A stretch of DNA of 64,000 nt from Caldilineaceae bacterium SB0661_bin_34 (GTDB taxonomy: Bacteria > Chloroflexota > Anaerolineae > Caldilineales > Caldilineaceae). Numbering within the stretch: the stretch's first letter is position 1; every line of letters begins with the position of its first letter. The DNA lies in assembly GCA_009841145.1 (NCBI GenBank), contig VXMJ01000042.1, forward strand, positions 47,932 to 111,931. Reading direction: 5' to 3'. Position numbers and translations under genes: made by a program. The notes below the pieces were generated by a model, which saw only the letters and a program-made list of their open reading frames with translations, was not told the origin of the DNA and did no database searches. Shown one piece after another: positions 35,607 through 46,800 of this stretch.

Positions 35607-36641
35607 ATGATCAGAGCGGGAATTGCCGGTGCCACCGGCTACACAGGCCTGGAACTGGTCCGGCTGCTGGACCGGCACCCAAACACCGAAGTCGTCTGGC
35701 TGACCAGCGAGAACAGCGCCGGACACCTCTACAGCGATGTCGTGCACGGTCCGTGGCCCATTGAACTGATTCCGCTGGCCGACGCCCTTGGGCGGACGGA
35801 CGAGGTGGATGTCGTGTTCCTGGCCCTGCCCCACGCCCAGTCCGTGGAGCCGGTGCGGGCCTTCCACGCCGCCGGCGCGACCGTGGTCGACCTGAGCGCC
35901 GACTACCGCCTGACCGATACGGATGTCTACGCGCGCTGGTACGGCATCGAACACGCCGCGCCGGATCTGGTCGACCAGGCCGTCTACGGCCTGTGCGAGG
36001 CCTATCGGGAACAAATCAGGGGCGCAACCCTGATCGCCAATCCCGGTTGCTATCCGACCTCCGTGAACCTGGCACTCCTACCCCTGGCCCGCGCCGGCTG
36101 GCTGCCGCCGCGCGTGATCGTGGACAGCATGAGCGGGGTCAGCGGTGCCGGCCGCACCCCCAAGATGCCCTACCATTACGTGGAAGCCAACGAGAACCTA
36201 ACCCCCTACAACGTAGGTCGGCGCCACCGCCATCTGGCGGAGATGGAACAGGTGCTGGGCGAGGCCGCGGGCCGGTTTCCACCCAGCCACATTACGTTCG
36301 TACCCCATCTGACACCTCTCAGCCAAGGCATTCTCAGTACTATCCACGTATCGCTGGAGTCGGGCTGCACGGAGGCCGCGGTGCGCGCGCAATTGGAAGC
36401 CTGCTGGGGTGGCGAACCCTTTGTTCAACTGCTGCCACCCGGTGCGTTCGCCTCCGTGCGGCACACCAGCCACACCAACCGCTGTGCCATCAGTGTGACG
36501 GCCGTCGAGCCCGACGATCCGGACTGCACCGACCTCGTCATCGTCTCCAGCATCGACAATCTCATCAAGGGAGCCAGCGGACAGGCGGTGCAGAACATGA
36601 ACATTGCCCTGGACCTCCCCGAAACCGCCGGCCTGCTGTAG
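35607..36641 (+). CDS. argC: N-acetyl-gamma-glutamyl-phosphate reductase
   Basis: A 344-residue ArgC, third step of arginine synthesis (reduces N-acetylglutamyl phosphate to the semialdehyde with NADPH). It shows GIAGATGYTGLELVRLL, the active-site cysteine in IANPGCYPTSV, DSMSGVSGAGR and the late HTNRCAISV. ATG 35607 is preceded by GGAAG and lies just after the attenuator terminator. It is the first gene of argC-argB-SDR-argD-NAGS. Confidence 0.95.
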   Translation: MIRAGIAGATGYTGLELVRLLDRHPNTEVVWLTSENSAGHLYSDVVHGPWPIELIPLADALGRTDEVDVVFLALPHAQSVEPVRAFHAAGATVVDLSADYRLTDTDVYARWYGIEHAAPDLVDQAVYGLCEAYREQIRGATLIANPGCYPTSVNLALLPLARAGWLPPRVIVDSMSGVSGAGRTPKMPYHYVEANENLTPYNVGRRHRHLAEMEQVLGEAAGRFPPSHITFVPHLTPLSQGILSTIHVSLESGCTEAAVRAQLEACWGGEPFVQLLPPGAFASVRHTSHTNRCAISVTAVEPDDPDCTDLVIVSSIDNLIKGASGQAVQNMNIALDLPETAGLL

Positions 36642-36679
36642 GCCCTGCAGATCCTTCCAACCCGCAACGCCAGACAGCC

Positions 36680-37477
36680 ATGTCACAGGACCAGGACCAG
36701 ACCCGCCCCGTCGTCCTCAAAATCGGCGGGGGCGAACTGGACAGCCCGGAGTTCATGACCGAACTGGCCGACACGGTCGCCGCCCTGCAGGAGGCCGGTG
36801 AAGCGATCGTGGTGGTGCACGGAGGCGGCAAGACCATTGCTGAATGGCAGACCGCCGTCGGCCTGCAACCCGAGTTCATCGATGGGTTGCGGGTCACAAC
36901 GAAGGAAAGTCTGGCCGTGGCCGAGATGGTCCTGAGCGGAACCCTGAACAAGCGGCTGGTCCGGGTGTTGGGAAACCGCGGCCTGGCCGCCGTGGGCATC
37001 AGCGGCGTGGACAGCGGAACCGTGCGCGTAACACCGCTCCACAGCCCCAAGGGAGACCTGGGCCGCGTGGGCGATGTAACCGGGGTGGACCTGTCTCTCA
37101 TCTCGCTGTTGCTGCAGGACGGCCGCATCCCGGTCATCAGCCCCATTTCCGTATGCCTGGAGGACGGCCTCCACTACAACGTGAACGCCGATCATGTCGC
37201 CATGGCGGTGGCCGCCGCGCTGCCGGCCAACAGGCTGGTGTTCCTTACGAATGTGCCGGGGGTGCAAATCGCCGGCCGGCCCGTCCGAGCCATGACGGCC
37301 GAACAGGCCCAAACCTGGATTGAGGAGGGACACATCCGGGACGGCATGGTCGTCAAGGTGCAGAGCGCCCTGGAGGCGATCGGACGCGGGGTGCTCCAGG
37401 CCGTCATCACGGATTTGGCTGGCATCCGGTCGGGCAAGGGCACGGGAGTGTTGCATGCAGACAATGTCCAACGGTAA
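36680..37477 (+). CDS. argB: N-acetylglutamate kinase
   Basis: A 265-residue amino-acid kinase, second step of arginine synthesis. The glycine-rich VVLKIGGGELDSPEF and VVVHGGGKTI bind the phosphate and substrate, with NVNADHVAMAVAAALPANRLVFLTNVPGV at the nucleotide site and GMVVKVQSALEAI. It starts 39 bases after argC. A frame open far upstream overlaps argC and is not used. No N-terminal helix typical of arginine-feedback-inhibited hexameric enzymes is obvious. Confidence 0.93.
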   Translation: MSQDQDQTRPVVLKIGGGELDSPEFMTELADTVAALQEAGEAIVVVHGGGKTIAEWQTAVGLQPEFIDGLRVTTKESLAVAEMVLSGTLNKRLVRVLGNRGLAAVGISGVDSGTVRVTPLHSPKGDLGRVGDVTGVDLSLISLLLQDGRIPVISPISVCLEDGLHYNVNADHVAMAVAAALPANRLVFLTNVPGVQIAGRPVRAMTAEQAQTWIEEGHIRDGMVVKVQSALEAIGRGVLQAVITDLAGIRSGKGTGVLHADNVQR

Positions 37478-37484
37478 CTCGACC

Positions 37485-38225
37485 ATGAACCGGGTCCTGG
37501 CCAGCCGCCGCGCGGTCGTCACCGGAGCCAGCCGGGGCATCGGACGGGCCATTGCCGAAGGCTTCGCAGCCGCAGGGGCGGCCGTGGGCTGTCTGGCCCG
37601 CAATGAGGCACACCTGGCCGAGGTGGAAGCCGCCATCCGAACCAGCGGCGGCACCGCGTGCCGGCAAGTCTGCGATGTCTCCACAGTCCAACAGGTCGAC
37701 GCCGCCATGGAGTCCCTGGCGGAACGGCTCGGCGGCCTGGACATCCTGGTCGTCAATGCGGGCATCGAACTGGAAAAGGCCGTCGTGGTCGACAGCGATC
37801 CGGACAAGTGGGCCGCGGTCCTGAACACGAACCTGATCGGTGCCTATCACTGCCTGCGGGCAGCGACGCCCTTCCTGCGCGCATCCGGCGACGGCCGCGT
37901 CATCGTGGTGGGCTCCGGCATGGGCCACAAGGGGGCCGCCGGCTCCTCGGCATACTGCGTTTCCAAAGCCGGCCTTTGGATGCTGACCCGGGTCTTCGCC
38001 CAAGAGGTGGTGGACCAGGGCATCGCCGTCAACGAACTCATACCGGGGCCGGTGGACACGGACATGACCCGCTGGTCCGCCACCCAGGGAGAGCGGCCGG
38101 CCAACTGGGCCACGGAGTGGTTCAAGCAGCCGGAGGAGGTGGTGCCCCTCGCCCTCTTCATGGCCAGTCAGCCCACCGGCGGCCCGACCGCGCAAAGCTA
38201 CAGCCTGATGCGACGCGACAACTAA
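37485..38225 (+). CDS. Short-chain dehydrogenase/reductase inside the arginine operon
   Basis: A 246-residue classical SDR: TGASRGIGRAIAEGF cofactor loop, NAGIELEK, and the catalytic S and YxxxK in GSGMGHKGAAGSSAYCVSK. It lies between argB and argD with an 8-base gap after argB and starts at ATG 37485 (ATGs at 37455 and 37464 are in frame and overlap argB). SDRs are not part of standard arginine synthesis. The enzyme could act on a pathway by-product or be a passenger; glucose/3-oxoacyl-type substrates are typical for the family. Confidence 0.88.
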   Translation: MNRVLASRRAVVTGASRGIGRAIAEGFAAAGAAVGCLARNEAHLAEVEAAIRTSGGTACRQVCDVSTVQQVDAAMESLAERLGGLDILVVNAGIELEKAVVVDSDPDKWAAVLNTNLIGAYHCLRAATPFLRASGDGRVIVVGSGMGHKGAAGSSAYCVSKAGLWMLTRVFAQEVVDQGIAVNELIPGPVDTDMTRWSATQGERPANWATEWFKQPEEVVPLALFMASQPTGGPTAQSYSLMRRDN

Positions 38226-38277
38226 CCTCGTCGCAACTCTCGATCCGTTCCGTTCCGACCACAAGGGGGAAACCGTC

Positions 38278-39474
38278 TTGAACACACAGCAGATCATTGA
38301 CCTGGAACAGCAGTACGTGCTGGGCGTCTATGGCCGTCCGCCCATGGTCTTCGCCTCCGGCGAGGGCGCCACGCTGACCGACGCCGATGGCAAGAGCTAC
38401 CTGGACTGCGTCTCCGGCATCGCCGTCAACGCCCTCGGCTACGGCGACCCGGACATGAAGGCCGCCATCATGGAGGTCGTGGAAAGTGGCGTCTACCACG
38501 TGAGCAACCTGTACCACACCGCACCTCATGCCCGGCTGGCGCAGAAGCTGTGCGAACACAGCTTTGCCGACAAGGTTCACTACTGTCTGACCGGTGCGGA
38601 TGCCAACGAAGGCGCCTTCAAGTTTGCCCGGCGCTACGCCTACGACAAGGACTACGAGGAGAAGTACAGCATCCTGGCCTTCTCCGATGGCTTTCACGGC
38701 CGCCTGTTCGGCAGTCTGGCGGCCACGCCGCGGCCCAAGTACCAGGATCCCTTCAAGCCGCTGATGCCCGGTGTCCGCTTCGCCCTCTACAACGACCTGG
38801 ACAGCGCCCGCGAGCTGGTGGACGAACGCGTGTGCGCCATCATCGTGGAACCGATCCAGGGCGAAGGCGGTGTCAACGTGGCCACGCCCGAGTTCCTCAA
38901 GGGCTTGCGAGAACTGGCCGACGAGTACGACGCCATGTTGATCTTCGATGAGGTGCAGTGTGGCATGGGCCGCACAGGTTCGCTGTGGGGCTATCAGTCG
39001 ATTGTGGGCGACGAGATTGCCCCCGACATTATGACCCTGGCCAAGTCGCTGGCAGGCGGTCTGCCCATCGGTGCCATTTGCATGAACCAAAAGGTGGCCG
39101 ACATGATCCACCCCGGCGACCACGCCTCCACCTTCGCCGGCAGCCCGTTGACCACCAACGTGGCCTGCACCGTCCTGGACCGCATTGCCCAACCCGAGTT
39201 CCTGGCTTCGGTTCAGAACAAGGGCGAACACCTGCGCGATCTGCTGGCCGAACTGAATTCGCCCCACATCACCGAGATTCGGGGCCGCGGCCTGATCACC
39301 GGCGTGGAAATGGACATCGACGTCACGCCCGTCGTGGACCAGGGCTATGAACAGGGCCTGCTGACCGTGTCCGCGGGTACCAACATCCTGCGCTACGTGC
39401 CTCCCTTCATCATCACGGAGGAGGAACTGGAACGGGCGGTCAAGATCACGGGCGACATCCTGCAAGGCCTTTAG
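38278..39474 (+). CDS. argD: Acetylornithine aminotransferase
   Basis: A 398-residue class III PLP-dependent aminotransferase, converting N-acetylglutamate semialdehyde to N-acetylornithine with glutamate. It has FSDGFHGRLFGSLA, the aspartate motif LIFDEVQCGMGRTG, and the Schiff-base lysine in TLAKSLAGGLPIGA. TTG 38278 with AAGGGGGA upstream is the start. The label argD rests on operon context; as a sequence it could also be a 4-aminobutyrate- or taurine-type enzyme, which share all motifs. Confidence 0.85.
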   Translation: MNTQQIIDLEQQYVLGVYGRPPMVFASGEGATLTDADGKSYLDCVSGIAVNALGYGDPDMKAAIMEVVESGVYHVSNLYHTAPHARLAQKLCEHSFADKVHYCLTGADANEGAFKFARRYAYDKDYEEKYSILAFSDGFHGRLFGSLAATPRPKYQDPFKPLMPGVRFALYNDLDSARELVDERVCAIIVEPIQGEGGVNVATPEFLKGLRELADEYDAMLIFDEVQCGMGRTGSLWGYQSIVGDEIAPDIMTLAKSLAGGLPIGAICMNQKVADMIHPGDHASTFAGSPLTTNVACTVLDRIAQPEFLASVQNKGEHLRDLLAELNSPHITEIRGRGLITGVEMDIDVTPVVDQGYEQGLLTVSAGTNILRYVPPFIITEEELERAVKITGDILQGL

Positions 39475-39493
39475 CGGCGTGGCCCGCGACGGC

Positions 39494-40057
39494 ATGTTCA
39501 GGCTGGAGGAGGCGCGAGTCGAGGATGCGCCGCGTCTCCACGCGCTCGTGGAACGGTACGCGGCGCAAAACGTGATGTTGCCGCGTACCGTTGAGTCGAT
39601 TGTTCAGACCCTGCCGGACTGGGTCGTGGCCGTGGCGGAAGCTCCGGCCCCGGCAGTCCGGCAGGTGGTTGGGGGAGCCTGCCTGACCGTCTTGGCACCG
39701 GAACTGGCAGAGGTCCGGTCGCTGGTGGTGGACCCCGAACGGCAGGGAGAGGGGATTGGCCGCTGCCTGGTGGAACGGATTATCGACATGGCACGTGCGC
39801 GCGGCTATCAACAACTGTGCGCCTTGACCTTGGTCCCAAAGTTCTTCCTGAGCATGGGTTTCCGGCCGGTGGAGGTGGCGGACATCAGCCCCAAGGTCTG
39901 GGTTGACTGCCAGCACTGTCCGAAATACGAATGCTGCGATGAGTACGCCCTGGTGATGGACCTGGTACCCAACCCGGTCCTGCCGAACTATCGGCGAACG
40001 GACCTTCCCCTCCCGATGAAATCGCCAAACTGGGTGCCTTTGGATCTGGTGTCGTAG
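39494..40057 (+). CDS. argA: Short GNAT N-acetylglutamate synthase-like protein
   Basis: A 187-residue GNAT acetyltransferase: VRSLVVDPERQGEGIGRCLVERI acetyl-CoA loop, then the tell-tale cysteine cluster in PKVWVDCQHCPKYECCDEYAL. That cluster is the signature of short bacterial N-acetylglutamate synthases that lack the kinase-like regulatory domain. It acetylates glutamate for the first step and completes the operon. A GTG 15 bases upstream is an alternative start, but the GNAT domain begins at ATG 39494 as in relatives. Confidence 0.85.
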   Translation: MFRLEEARVEDAPRLHALVERYAAQNVMLPRTVESIVQTLPDWVVAVAEAPAPAVRQVVGGACLTVLAPELAEVRSLVVDPERQGEGIGRCLVERIIDMARARGYQQLCALTLVPKFFLSMGFRPVEVADISPKVWVDCQHCPKYECCDEYALVMDLVPNPVLPNYRRTDLPLPMKSPNWVPLDLVS

Positions 40058-40868
40058 CAATACCTGCCGGGGCGCTGTCGGTACATCAAGCACAGCTGGC
40101 TCTTCCGGCAGGCCCCGTTGTCGGTCACCACGTCCGCCACGTTGTCCGGGGCGACGCACCAAGCCTGCCTGTCGAAGTTCGATCCCTTCAGCCCCCGGGA
40201 GCCAGGCCGCGTCCACCACCACGATGGAGCCGCGGTGCCTGTGGGTCCCGGGAACGGACGCAAGTACAGCCCAGTCACCACCGTGTACGCTGCCGGGCGG
40301 TCACGTCCGGCGGTGGCCGGGAGACGGTGCGGCAGCAGGCCCTGCACTGTCGGGTCTGGACCCGGACCACCTTGGGAACGGACAGGACAGGGATGAAATC
40401 CACGACGAGAGGCTCTTGTTGTTTTTGTCATACATGACAAAGCGTGAAGGCTTTTGTCCTTTCCGGGATCGGAGCAAAACCAGCAAAACTGAAACAATGC
40501 CGTGGATGCGGCCTCCCCCGGATCGACCCCCTTCAGGTCCTGCTACAATGCGCCGGCGTTCCTTTTGCCATGCCCATGGTTGCCATGTTCGCGTCCTGTT
40601 GCGTCTCTTCCGCGACCGGGGCCTGTGAGCGAAGCCGGTGGCGTTGGCGACAGGGTTGGACCTCCGCCGGATTGGCGTCCGTCTTGGCAAAGGTGGGGGA
40701 TCGGCATGGAGCCCCTCCCCTTGCATCCATCCTCTACAGGATCCGTGCAAGTGGAAACACCGCTGACCTAGTGGGTGGCGGCCCGCATTACCCCTATCTC
40801 GGCAGTTGAATTGTTCCCTTCTACTGTTGGCCGCTTCTACAAAGACGAAGAAGGATTTTGCTTCCCTC
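40058..40868. other. Long intergenic region upstream of the PKS
   Basis: Bases 40058-40420 read open frames on both strands but I recognise no domain; a decayed gene is possible. From about 40420 the DNA turns AT-richer and includes a perfect palindrome (40424-40441), probably the PKS control region. The 5' limit of the PKS itself is uncertain (TTG 40806 or ATG 40869). Confidence 0.5.
40424..40441. promoter_or_regulatory. Perfect 18-bp palindrome, operator candidate
   Basis: TTTGTCATACATGACAAA has 8-base arms around a central AC and sits in an AT-rich island about 430 bases before the PKS start. The size and symmetry fit a TetR- or MarR-type dimer site. No such regulator gene is adjacent. 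Confidence 0.5.
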
Positions 40869-43800
40869 ATGTCACCCCAAAAAATTGCAAGTTCCTCGAC
40901 ACAACATGCCTCCCAACCTACGGTCGGTGATCGGGATGTTTCCCGGGGTGGAGAGCCGATTGCAATAGTGGGCATGGCATGCCGGTTTCCCGGTGCGGAG
41001 GATTTGGAAGCCTTTTGGCAACTATTGGCGGAAGGCAAAAACTCGGTGTCCGAGGGTGTTCCCGGTTCCGGTGTGGGACGCATGGGTGATCTTTTCGGTG
41101 ATCACGCAGTTCAAAACCCGGCATGCCGTTTCGGTGCCTTTGTCGACGGAATTGATCAGTTCGACCCGACCTTTTTCCGTATTTCGCCGGTCGAGGCCGA
41201 GTTGCTGGACCCGCAGCAGCGCATGATGCTGGAGACGAGTTGGCTGGCGCTCGAGGACGCAGGGATCGATCCGGCCAGGCTTAGCGGGAGCAACACGGGT
41301 GTCTACACCGGAATCAGCACCGACGAGTACCGAATGCTGGTTGCTGAATCCAGCAAGCCTACCGAGGCTGCCGGCTGCTTGTACGCCCTCAGTGGCACCA
41401 ACCTGAACGGCGCCAGCGGACGAGTCTCCTTCGTGCTGGGCCTGATGGGACCTGCCAAAGCGGTTGACACCGCTTGCGCGTCGTCCCTGGTATCAATACA
41501 CGACGCAGTCGCAGACCTCCAGCAGGGCAAGGCGGATCTGGCTATTGCAGGCGGTGTGAACGCCATTCTGGACGGCCGCATCTACGAACTCCGTGCGGAT
41601 TCGATGATGTTGTCTCCTGACGGCCAATGCAAGGCGTTCGACGCGTCCGCCAACGGCTACGTGAGGGGGGAAGGATGCGGGGTGGTCGTTCTGAAGCGAC
41701 TTAAGGAGGCGGAGGCTGACGGCGATCGGATTTGGGCGGTCATTCGCGGCGCAGCGATGAATCATGGAGGGACAGGCGTGGGTCTAACTGTCCCGAATAC
41801 GCCCGGGCTGGAACAGGTGATGGAGGCGGCTCTGGAGGATGCGGGAGTTGCGCCGTCGGAGATTGCGTACGTGGAGGCCCACGGGACCGGAACGGCCGTG
41901 GGAGATCCCATCGAGATCAACGCTGTGGCCAATGTCTACGGCCAGGGACGGGAAACCGACACTCCGCTTCTCATTGGCTCTGTCAAAACCAATATCGGCC
42001 ACCTGGAGTCGGCTTCAGGGATTGCCGGACTGATAAAGGCAGTGCTGACTGTGAATCTGGGCGTGATTCCGAAACATCTGCATTTCCGGAATCCCAACCC
42101 GAGTCTGGACTGGGAGCATCTGCCCCTGCAAGTGGCCACAGATATAAGGGACTGGCCGGATCACTGCCAGCGACCACGGCTGGCGGGAGTGAATTCCTTC
42201 GGCATATCCGGCACCAACACCCACGTTGTGTTGGAGGAGTACCGTGGTTTCAACGGTATGGTCGGCCAGGCCGGCGTGGCCCCGGGCCCAGCCCAACCTG
42301 TACAGGTTTCGCTGCCGGCACCCATTGCCGATCTGCCTTTGCCGACGGAGGGGATTGCCTCCCGCCGAACCCGTTTCCTGCCCCTGTCGGGCAAGACAGA
42401 CGGCGCGGTCCGGGAACTTGCCCAGCGCTATCTGGCGTGGCTTGACACACAAACCAAGGCCTTATCTCCCGAACGTGCCGCGTTGGATGTGCTTGTGGCG
42501 GACATGTCATGGACGGCCGGTGTTGGCCGCAGTCATTTCGACTACCGTGCAGGAGTCGTGTTTCACGACGTTGGGTCCTTGCGGGAACGACTCGGGGCAG
42601 TGGCTGAGACAGGCACAGGCGTGGAACCACGAAGGGCCCAAAAAGTGGCCTTCATCTATACGGGACAGGGAAGCCAGTGGCTCGGCATGGGCCGGACGCT
42701 TTATGAGAGTGAGCCTCTGGCAAGGGCCATTCTGGACCGATGCGAGGCGGTAATCCAGGAAGAACGAGGTACATCTCTGCTCGACGTGATGTTCGGTCGC
42801 GCAGGAGTGGAGGGAGACCTGGGCAATACGGCATGGGAGCAGCCCGCCCTTTATGCGTTGGAGTGCGCATTGACCGCGCTCTGGTCCAGTGTTGGCATTC
42901 AGCCCAGCGTGGTGCTCGGACACAGCGTTGGGGAATTGGCGGCCGCCCAGGCGGCCGGGGTATTCAGTCTGGAAGACGGAATGCGACTGGCGGCGACGCG
43001 AGGTGCTTTGTTTGCCGATACCGCGCCCGGCGCCATGCTTGCCGTCTTCGCGCCCGCGTCGCGTGTAGCGGCGGCGGTTGCGAAGCTGAACGCCGCGTCC
43101 GGTGGAATCGGGCTGAGCATTGCGGGGAACAACGGCGGTCACCAAGTGGTAAGTGGTTTGGCTGAGGACATCGATGCCATTGCGGAGCGATTCGGCGCGG
43201 AGGGAGTGCGTACCGTCCGACTGAACACGAGCAGGGGATTTCACAGTGCCTTGCTGGAGCCGGTTCTGGATGGATTGGAAGCCGCCTTGGACGGGGTGGT
43301 GATCGAACCTCCCTCTCTCACTCTGGTCAGCAATTTGACGGGCCGGCCGGTGGAATCCGACATGGCGCTGGACGGGGTGTACTGGAGGCGCCATGCCCGC
43401 GAAGCAGTGGCATTTGCCAGTGGCATCGGAACCCTTGCCGAACTGGGGATTGACCTGGTAATCGAAATAGGCCCCCACGCGGTGCTGGGCCCAATGACGC
43501 TGCAAGCGTGGCCCGATTCGATGCCGGACGGGGACGCCTGTGAGCCCCCGATTGCGCTGGCGAGCATGCGACGCCCTCGAAGAGGCAGTTCCGCGACGGA
43601 ACCCGAAAACGACTTCATTGATGCGGCCGCGGACGCGTACCGGGCTGGCCTGGAGGTTTCCTTCGAGGGTTTGTTCGCCGGAGAGATGCGGCACCGGATT
43701 TCACTGCCGGGCTATCCGTTCCAACGCGAACGCTACTGGCTTGATCCCTCCAAGCGCCGCCGACCCGGCACCGACCATCCCTTGCTGGGCACACGGCACG

Positions 43801-46800
43801 AATCTGCCCGCGGCGAGATTACCTTCGAGACTGAATTGTCCCCGTCGGACCCGTCTTGGTTGGAGGACCACAAGGTCTTTGGCCGGCTGGTGGCACCTGG
43901 AGCACTGTACGGAACCATGGCAGTCCTGGCAGGATACGCCGAGTGCGAAGGCGCGCTGGTGCTGGAGGAATTGCAGCTGCACAGCCCGTTGGTCTTTTCC
44001 GAGAAGGACTCCGAGAGCAGCGATAGCCGGACGATGCAGGTTGTGCTGGATGGTTCCGAGCAGGGAGAGGCCCGGCGCGTCCAGATCTTTAGCAGGGGCA
44101 CGGAACAAGATTGGACGCTGCACGTAGAAGGTCGTGTGGCGTCGGACACTCCCTGGCCGGCATCCGGAGACAGGGTGGATCTGGAAGGTCTGACGGCAGC
44201 CCTTTCCCCTGTGGATGTGCAGGCCTATTACCAAGCCAAGTTCGCCACCGGCATCGACCTGGGCCCGTCCTTCCGCACATTGGGCCCGTGCTGGTCCGGC
44301 CCTGGCGAGGCTTTGGGCGAAGTATTCCTGCCGGAAGTCCTCCCGGACCGGAACGCACTGGATGTGCATCCTCTGGTACTGGACGGTTGCTTTCAGATGA
44401 TGGGCGTGGCGCGCAACATCACCGGCAGCCCCGAAGAGGCGACCTATCTGCCCTTCGGTTGGGAAAGATTGTGGCTGGCGAGACCTCTTCCGGTGCGGGT
44501 GTTCTGTCACGTGCAAATGGGCGAGGCCAGCCAGGAGCCGGCCGCGAGTGATCAGCCGGAAGTTCTGACCGCGGAAATGCTCATCTACGACCCGGATGGA
44601 ATGCTCATCGGTGGGTTCAGTGGATACACGGTCAAGCGAGCCACACCAACGGCCCTGCTCGCGGAGGTGGCAGGGGAGGAAGGGATTAAGGATTTGCTGT
44701 ACGAGGTCGCTTGGCGGGACCGAGACCTCGAATCGGCTTTGCAACCCGCCGATTTCTTCCCGGCGCCGGCCGCGGTTGCCGTCGGCATGGGTTGGTTTTC
44801 CGAATACTTGGCAGACGCGGGTGTGGACCCTGCCGACAGAAATGCCCTGCTTGCGGACTTGGAGCGGTGGTCGCACTCCTACGCCCTTCGCACCCTGGAC
44901 AAGTTGGGGTGGCAGCGAAGCCTGGGCGAGGCCGTGGTTCCCGAGGCGTTGCGGCAACGCCTGAATGTCATTGAGGAACACCAGCGCCTCTTCCTACGAA
45001 TGCTGGAGTTGCTGGCCAATGCAGGAGTCCTTGAAGCGAGTTCCGGCGGATTCGTCGTGAAAGTGGGCTCCGGTGATCCGCTGCCGGAGGGGTTCCCTCC
45101 CGATCCCGTCGAGTTCGCCTCCCGTATGACCAGGCTGTATTCCCACGGCTTGATCGAGATCGGTTTGTTTCGGCGGTCCGGCGACGCCCTCGCGGACGTG
45201 CTGCGCGGCGGGATGGATCCACTGACACTTCTGTTCAGCAGCGGAGAACCGACTGCCGCCGATCTCTATCTGAAAGCGCCGGTGGCGCGCGCCGCGAATG
45301 GACTGTTGGCGGATGTCGTTCGGACTCTTGTCGCTCAGTTGCCACCGGAACGACGACTGCGGGTGCTCGAGATCGGGGCCGGTACCGGTTCGGCCACGGC
45401 GTCGGTGCTGCCGGAGCTTCCCGACGGGCGGTTCGACTATGTCTATACCGATATCTCGGCGGGTTTCTTTGCGGAAGCGGAAGCGCGGTTTGGCGACGGC
45501 GACGGGGCCATTGAATACCTTGCCTTGGATATCGAGAAGGATCCCATTGCCCAGGGCTTCGATGCCCACCGCTACGATCTGCTGATCGCCTCCAACGTGC
45601 TGCACGCCACCCGTTACCTGGAGGAGACCCTGGGGCACTGCCTGGCCCTGCTCGCGCCGTCGGGTCACTTGGTGGCATTGGAAAATTTGCGCGGCCAGGG
45701 ATGGATGGACCTCACCTTTGGCCAGTTGGATGGCTGGTGGCGCTTTGCGGATTCATACCGACCGCATCACGCCCTGGTCGGCCCCTCCGTGTGGCGTCAT
45801 GCCCTTGGCAATGCGGGCTTTGGGGAAGCCGAAGTCCTGGGCGTTGACGAATCCGATGCGTCCCAGGTTCTGGACAAAGGCGTAATCGTGGCCCAGGGTC
45901 CCTCCCAGGTCACGGAGCCACCCGGTACGTGGATTCTGGCCGGGCGTCCGGATGGCTTGGCCGCGGAACTGGCGTCGGAACTGGTGGCCCGCAACCAAAC
46001 CGTGATACTGGCGTCCGAAGGGCCCTCAACCAGCGGCGAACCGGCGGATGTCGTTCCCGGGATTCGCAAGGCCACCTTGGATACGATGTCCCGCCAGGAG
46101 TGGCGTGCCCTGATCGAGGATCTGCCCGACGGCCTGCCATTCAACGGCGTGGTCCACCTCCGATCATTGGAGGGTCACGGGCCCCAAGCCACCACGGCGG
46201 CATTGGCGGAGGATGTGAAGCAGATCGGAGCCAGCGCGTTGGCGATGGTGCAGGCCGTGGCCGAATCCGATGCGATTCCCGTTCGGGGCGTGTGGTTCGT
46301 TACACGGGGGGCGCAGATTCTGGAACGTGAACGGAACGGCGAACTGGCTGGCGCGGTCCTGTGGGGGTTGGGCAAGGTCGTGGCCCTGGAAGCGGCCCAA
46401 CTGCAACCGCGGATGATTGACCTGGATCCCGGCGCGTCCCCTTCAATGGCGGACCTTGTGAACGAGCTGATGTATCCGGACCGGGAAAGCCACATCGCCT
46501 ATCGGCGGGGACGCCGCCAGGCAGCCCGCCTGGTACGTCCTGATGCGGCGGACGGCGCATCAGGACGGCTGGCGTTGCCGGAGGAGTTGGAATGGGTGCT
46601 TGTCCCGAGTCGGGACGGCATCTTCGAAAGACCCGAGATCAAGTCGCTTCCCCCACGTCCCCTCGACCCATGGGAGGTGCGGATCGCGGTCGAGGCCACG
46701 GGACTCAACTTCTGGGATGTATTCCGTTCCCTGGGCTTCATTGAAGAAGGTGATCTGGGACGGGAACTGAGTGGATACGTGATTGAGGCAGGCTCCGAAG

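Noticed and set aside
35993..36679. Long N-terminal extension of argB
   Set aside because: It lies antiphase inside argC and has no family similarity; ATG 36680 gives normal ArgB length.
39988..40497. Minus-strand frame in the PKS upstream region
   Set aside because: Though moderately long, it has no recognisable domain and high GC gives such frames by chance; recorded only as intergenic.
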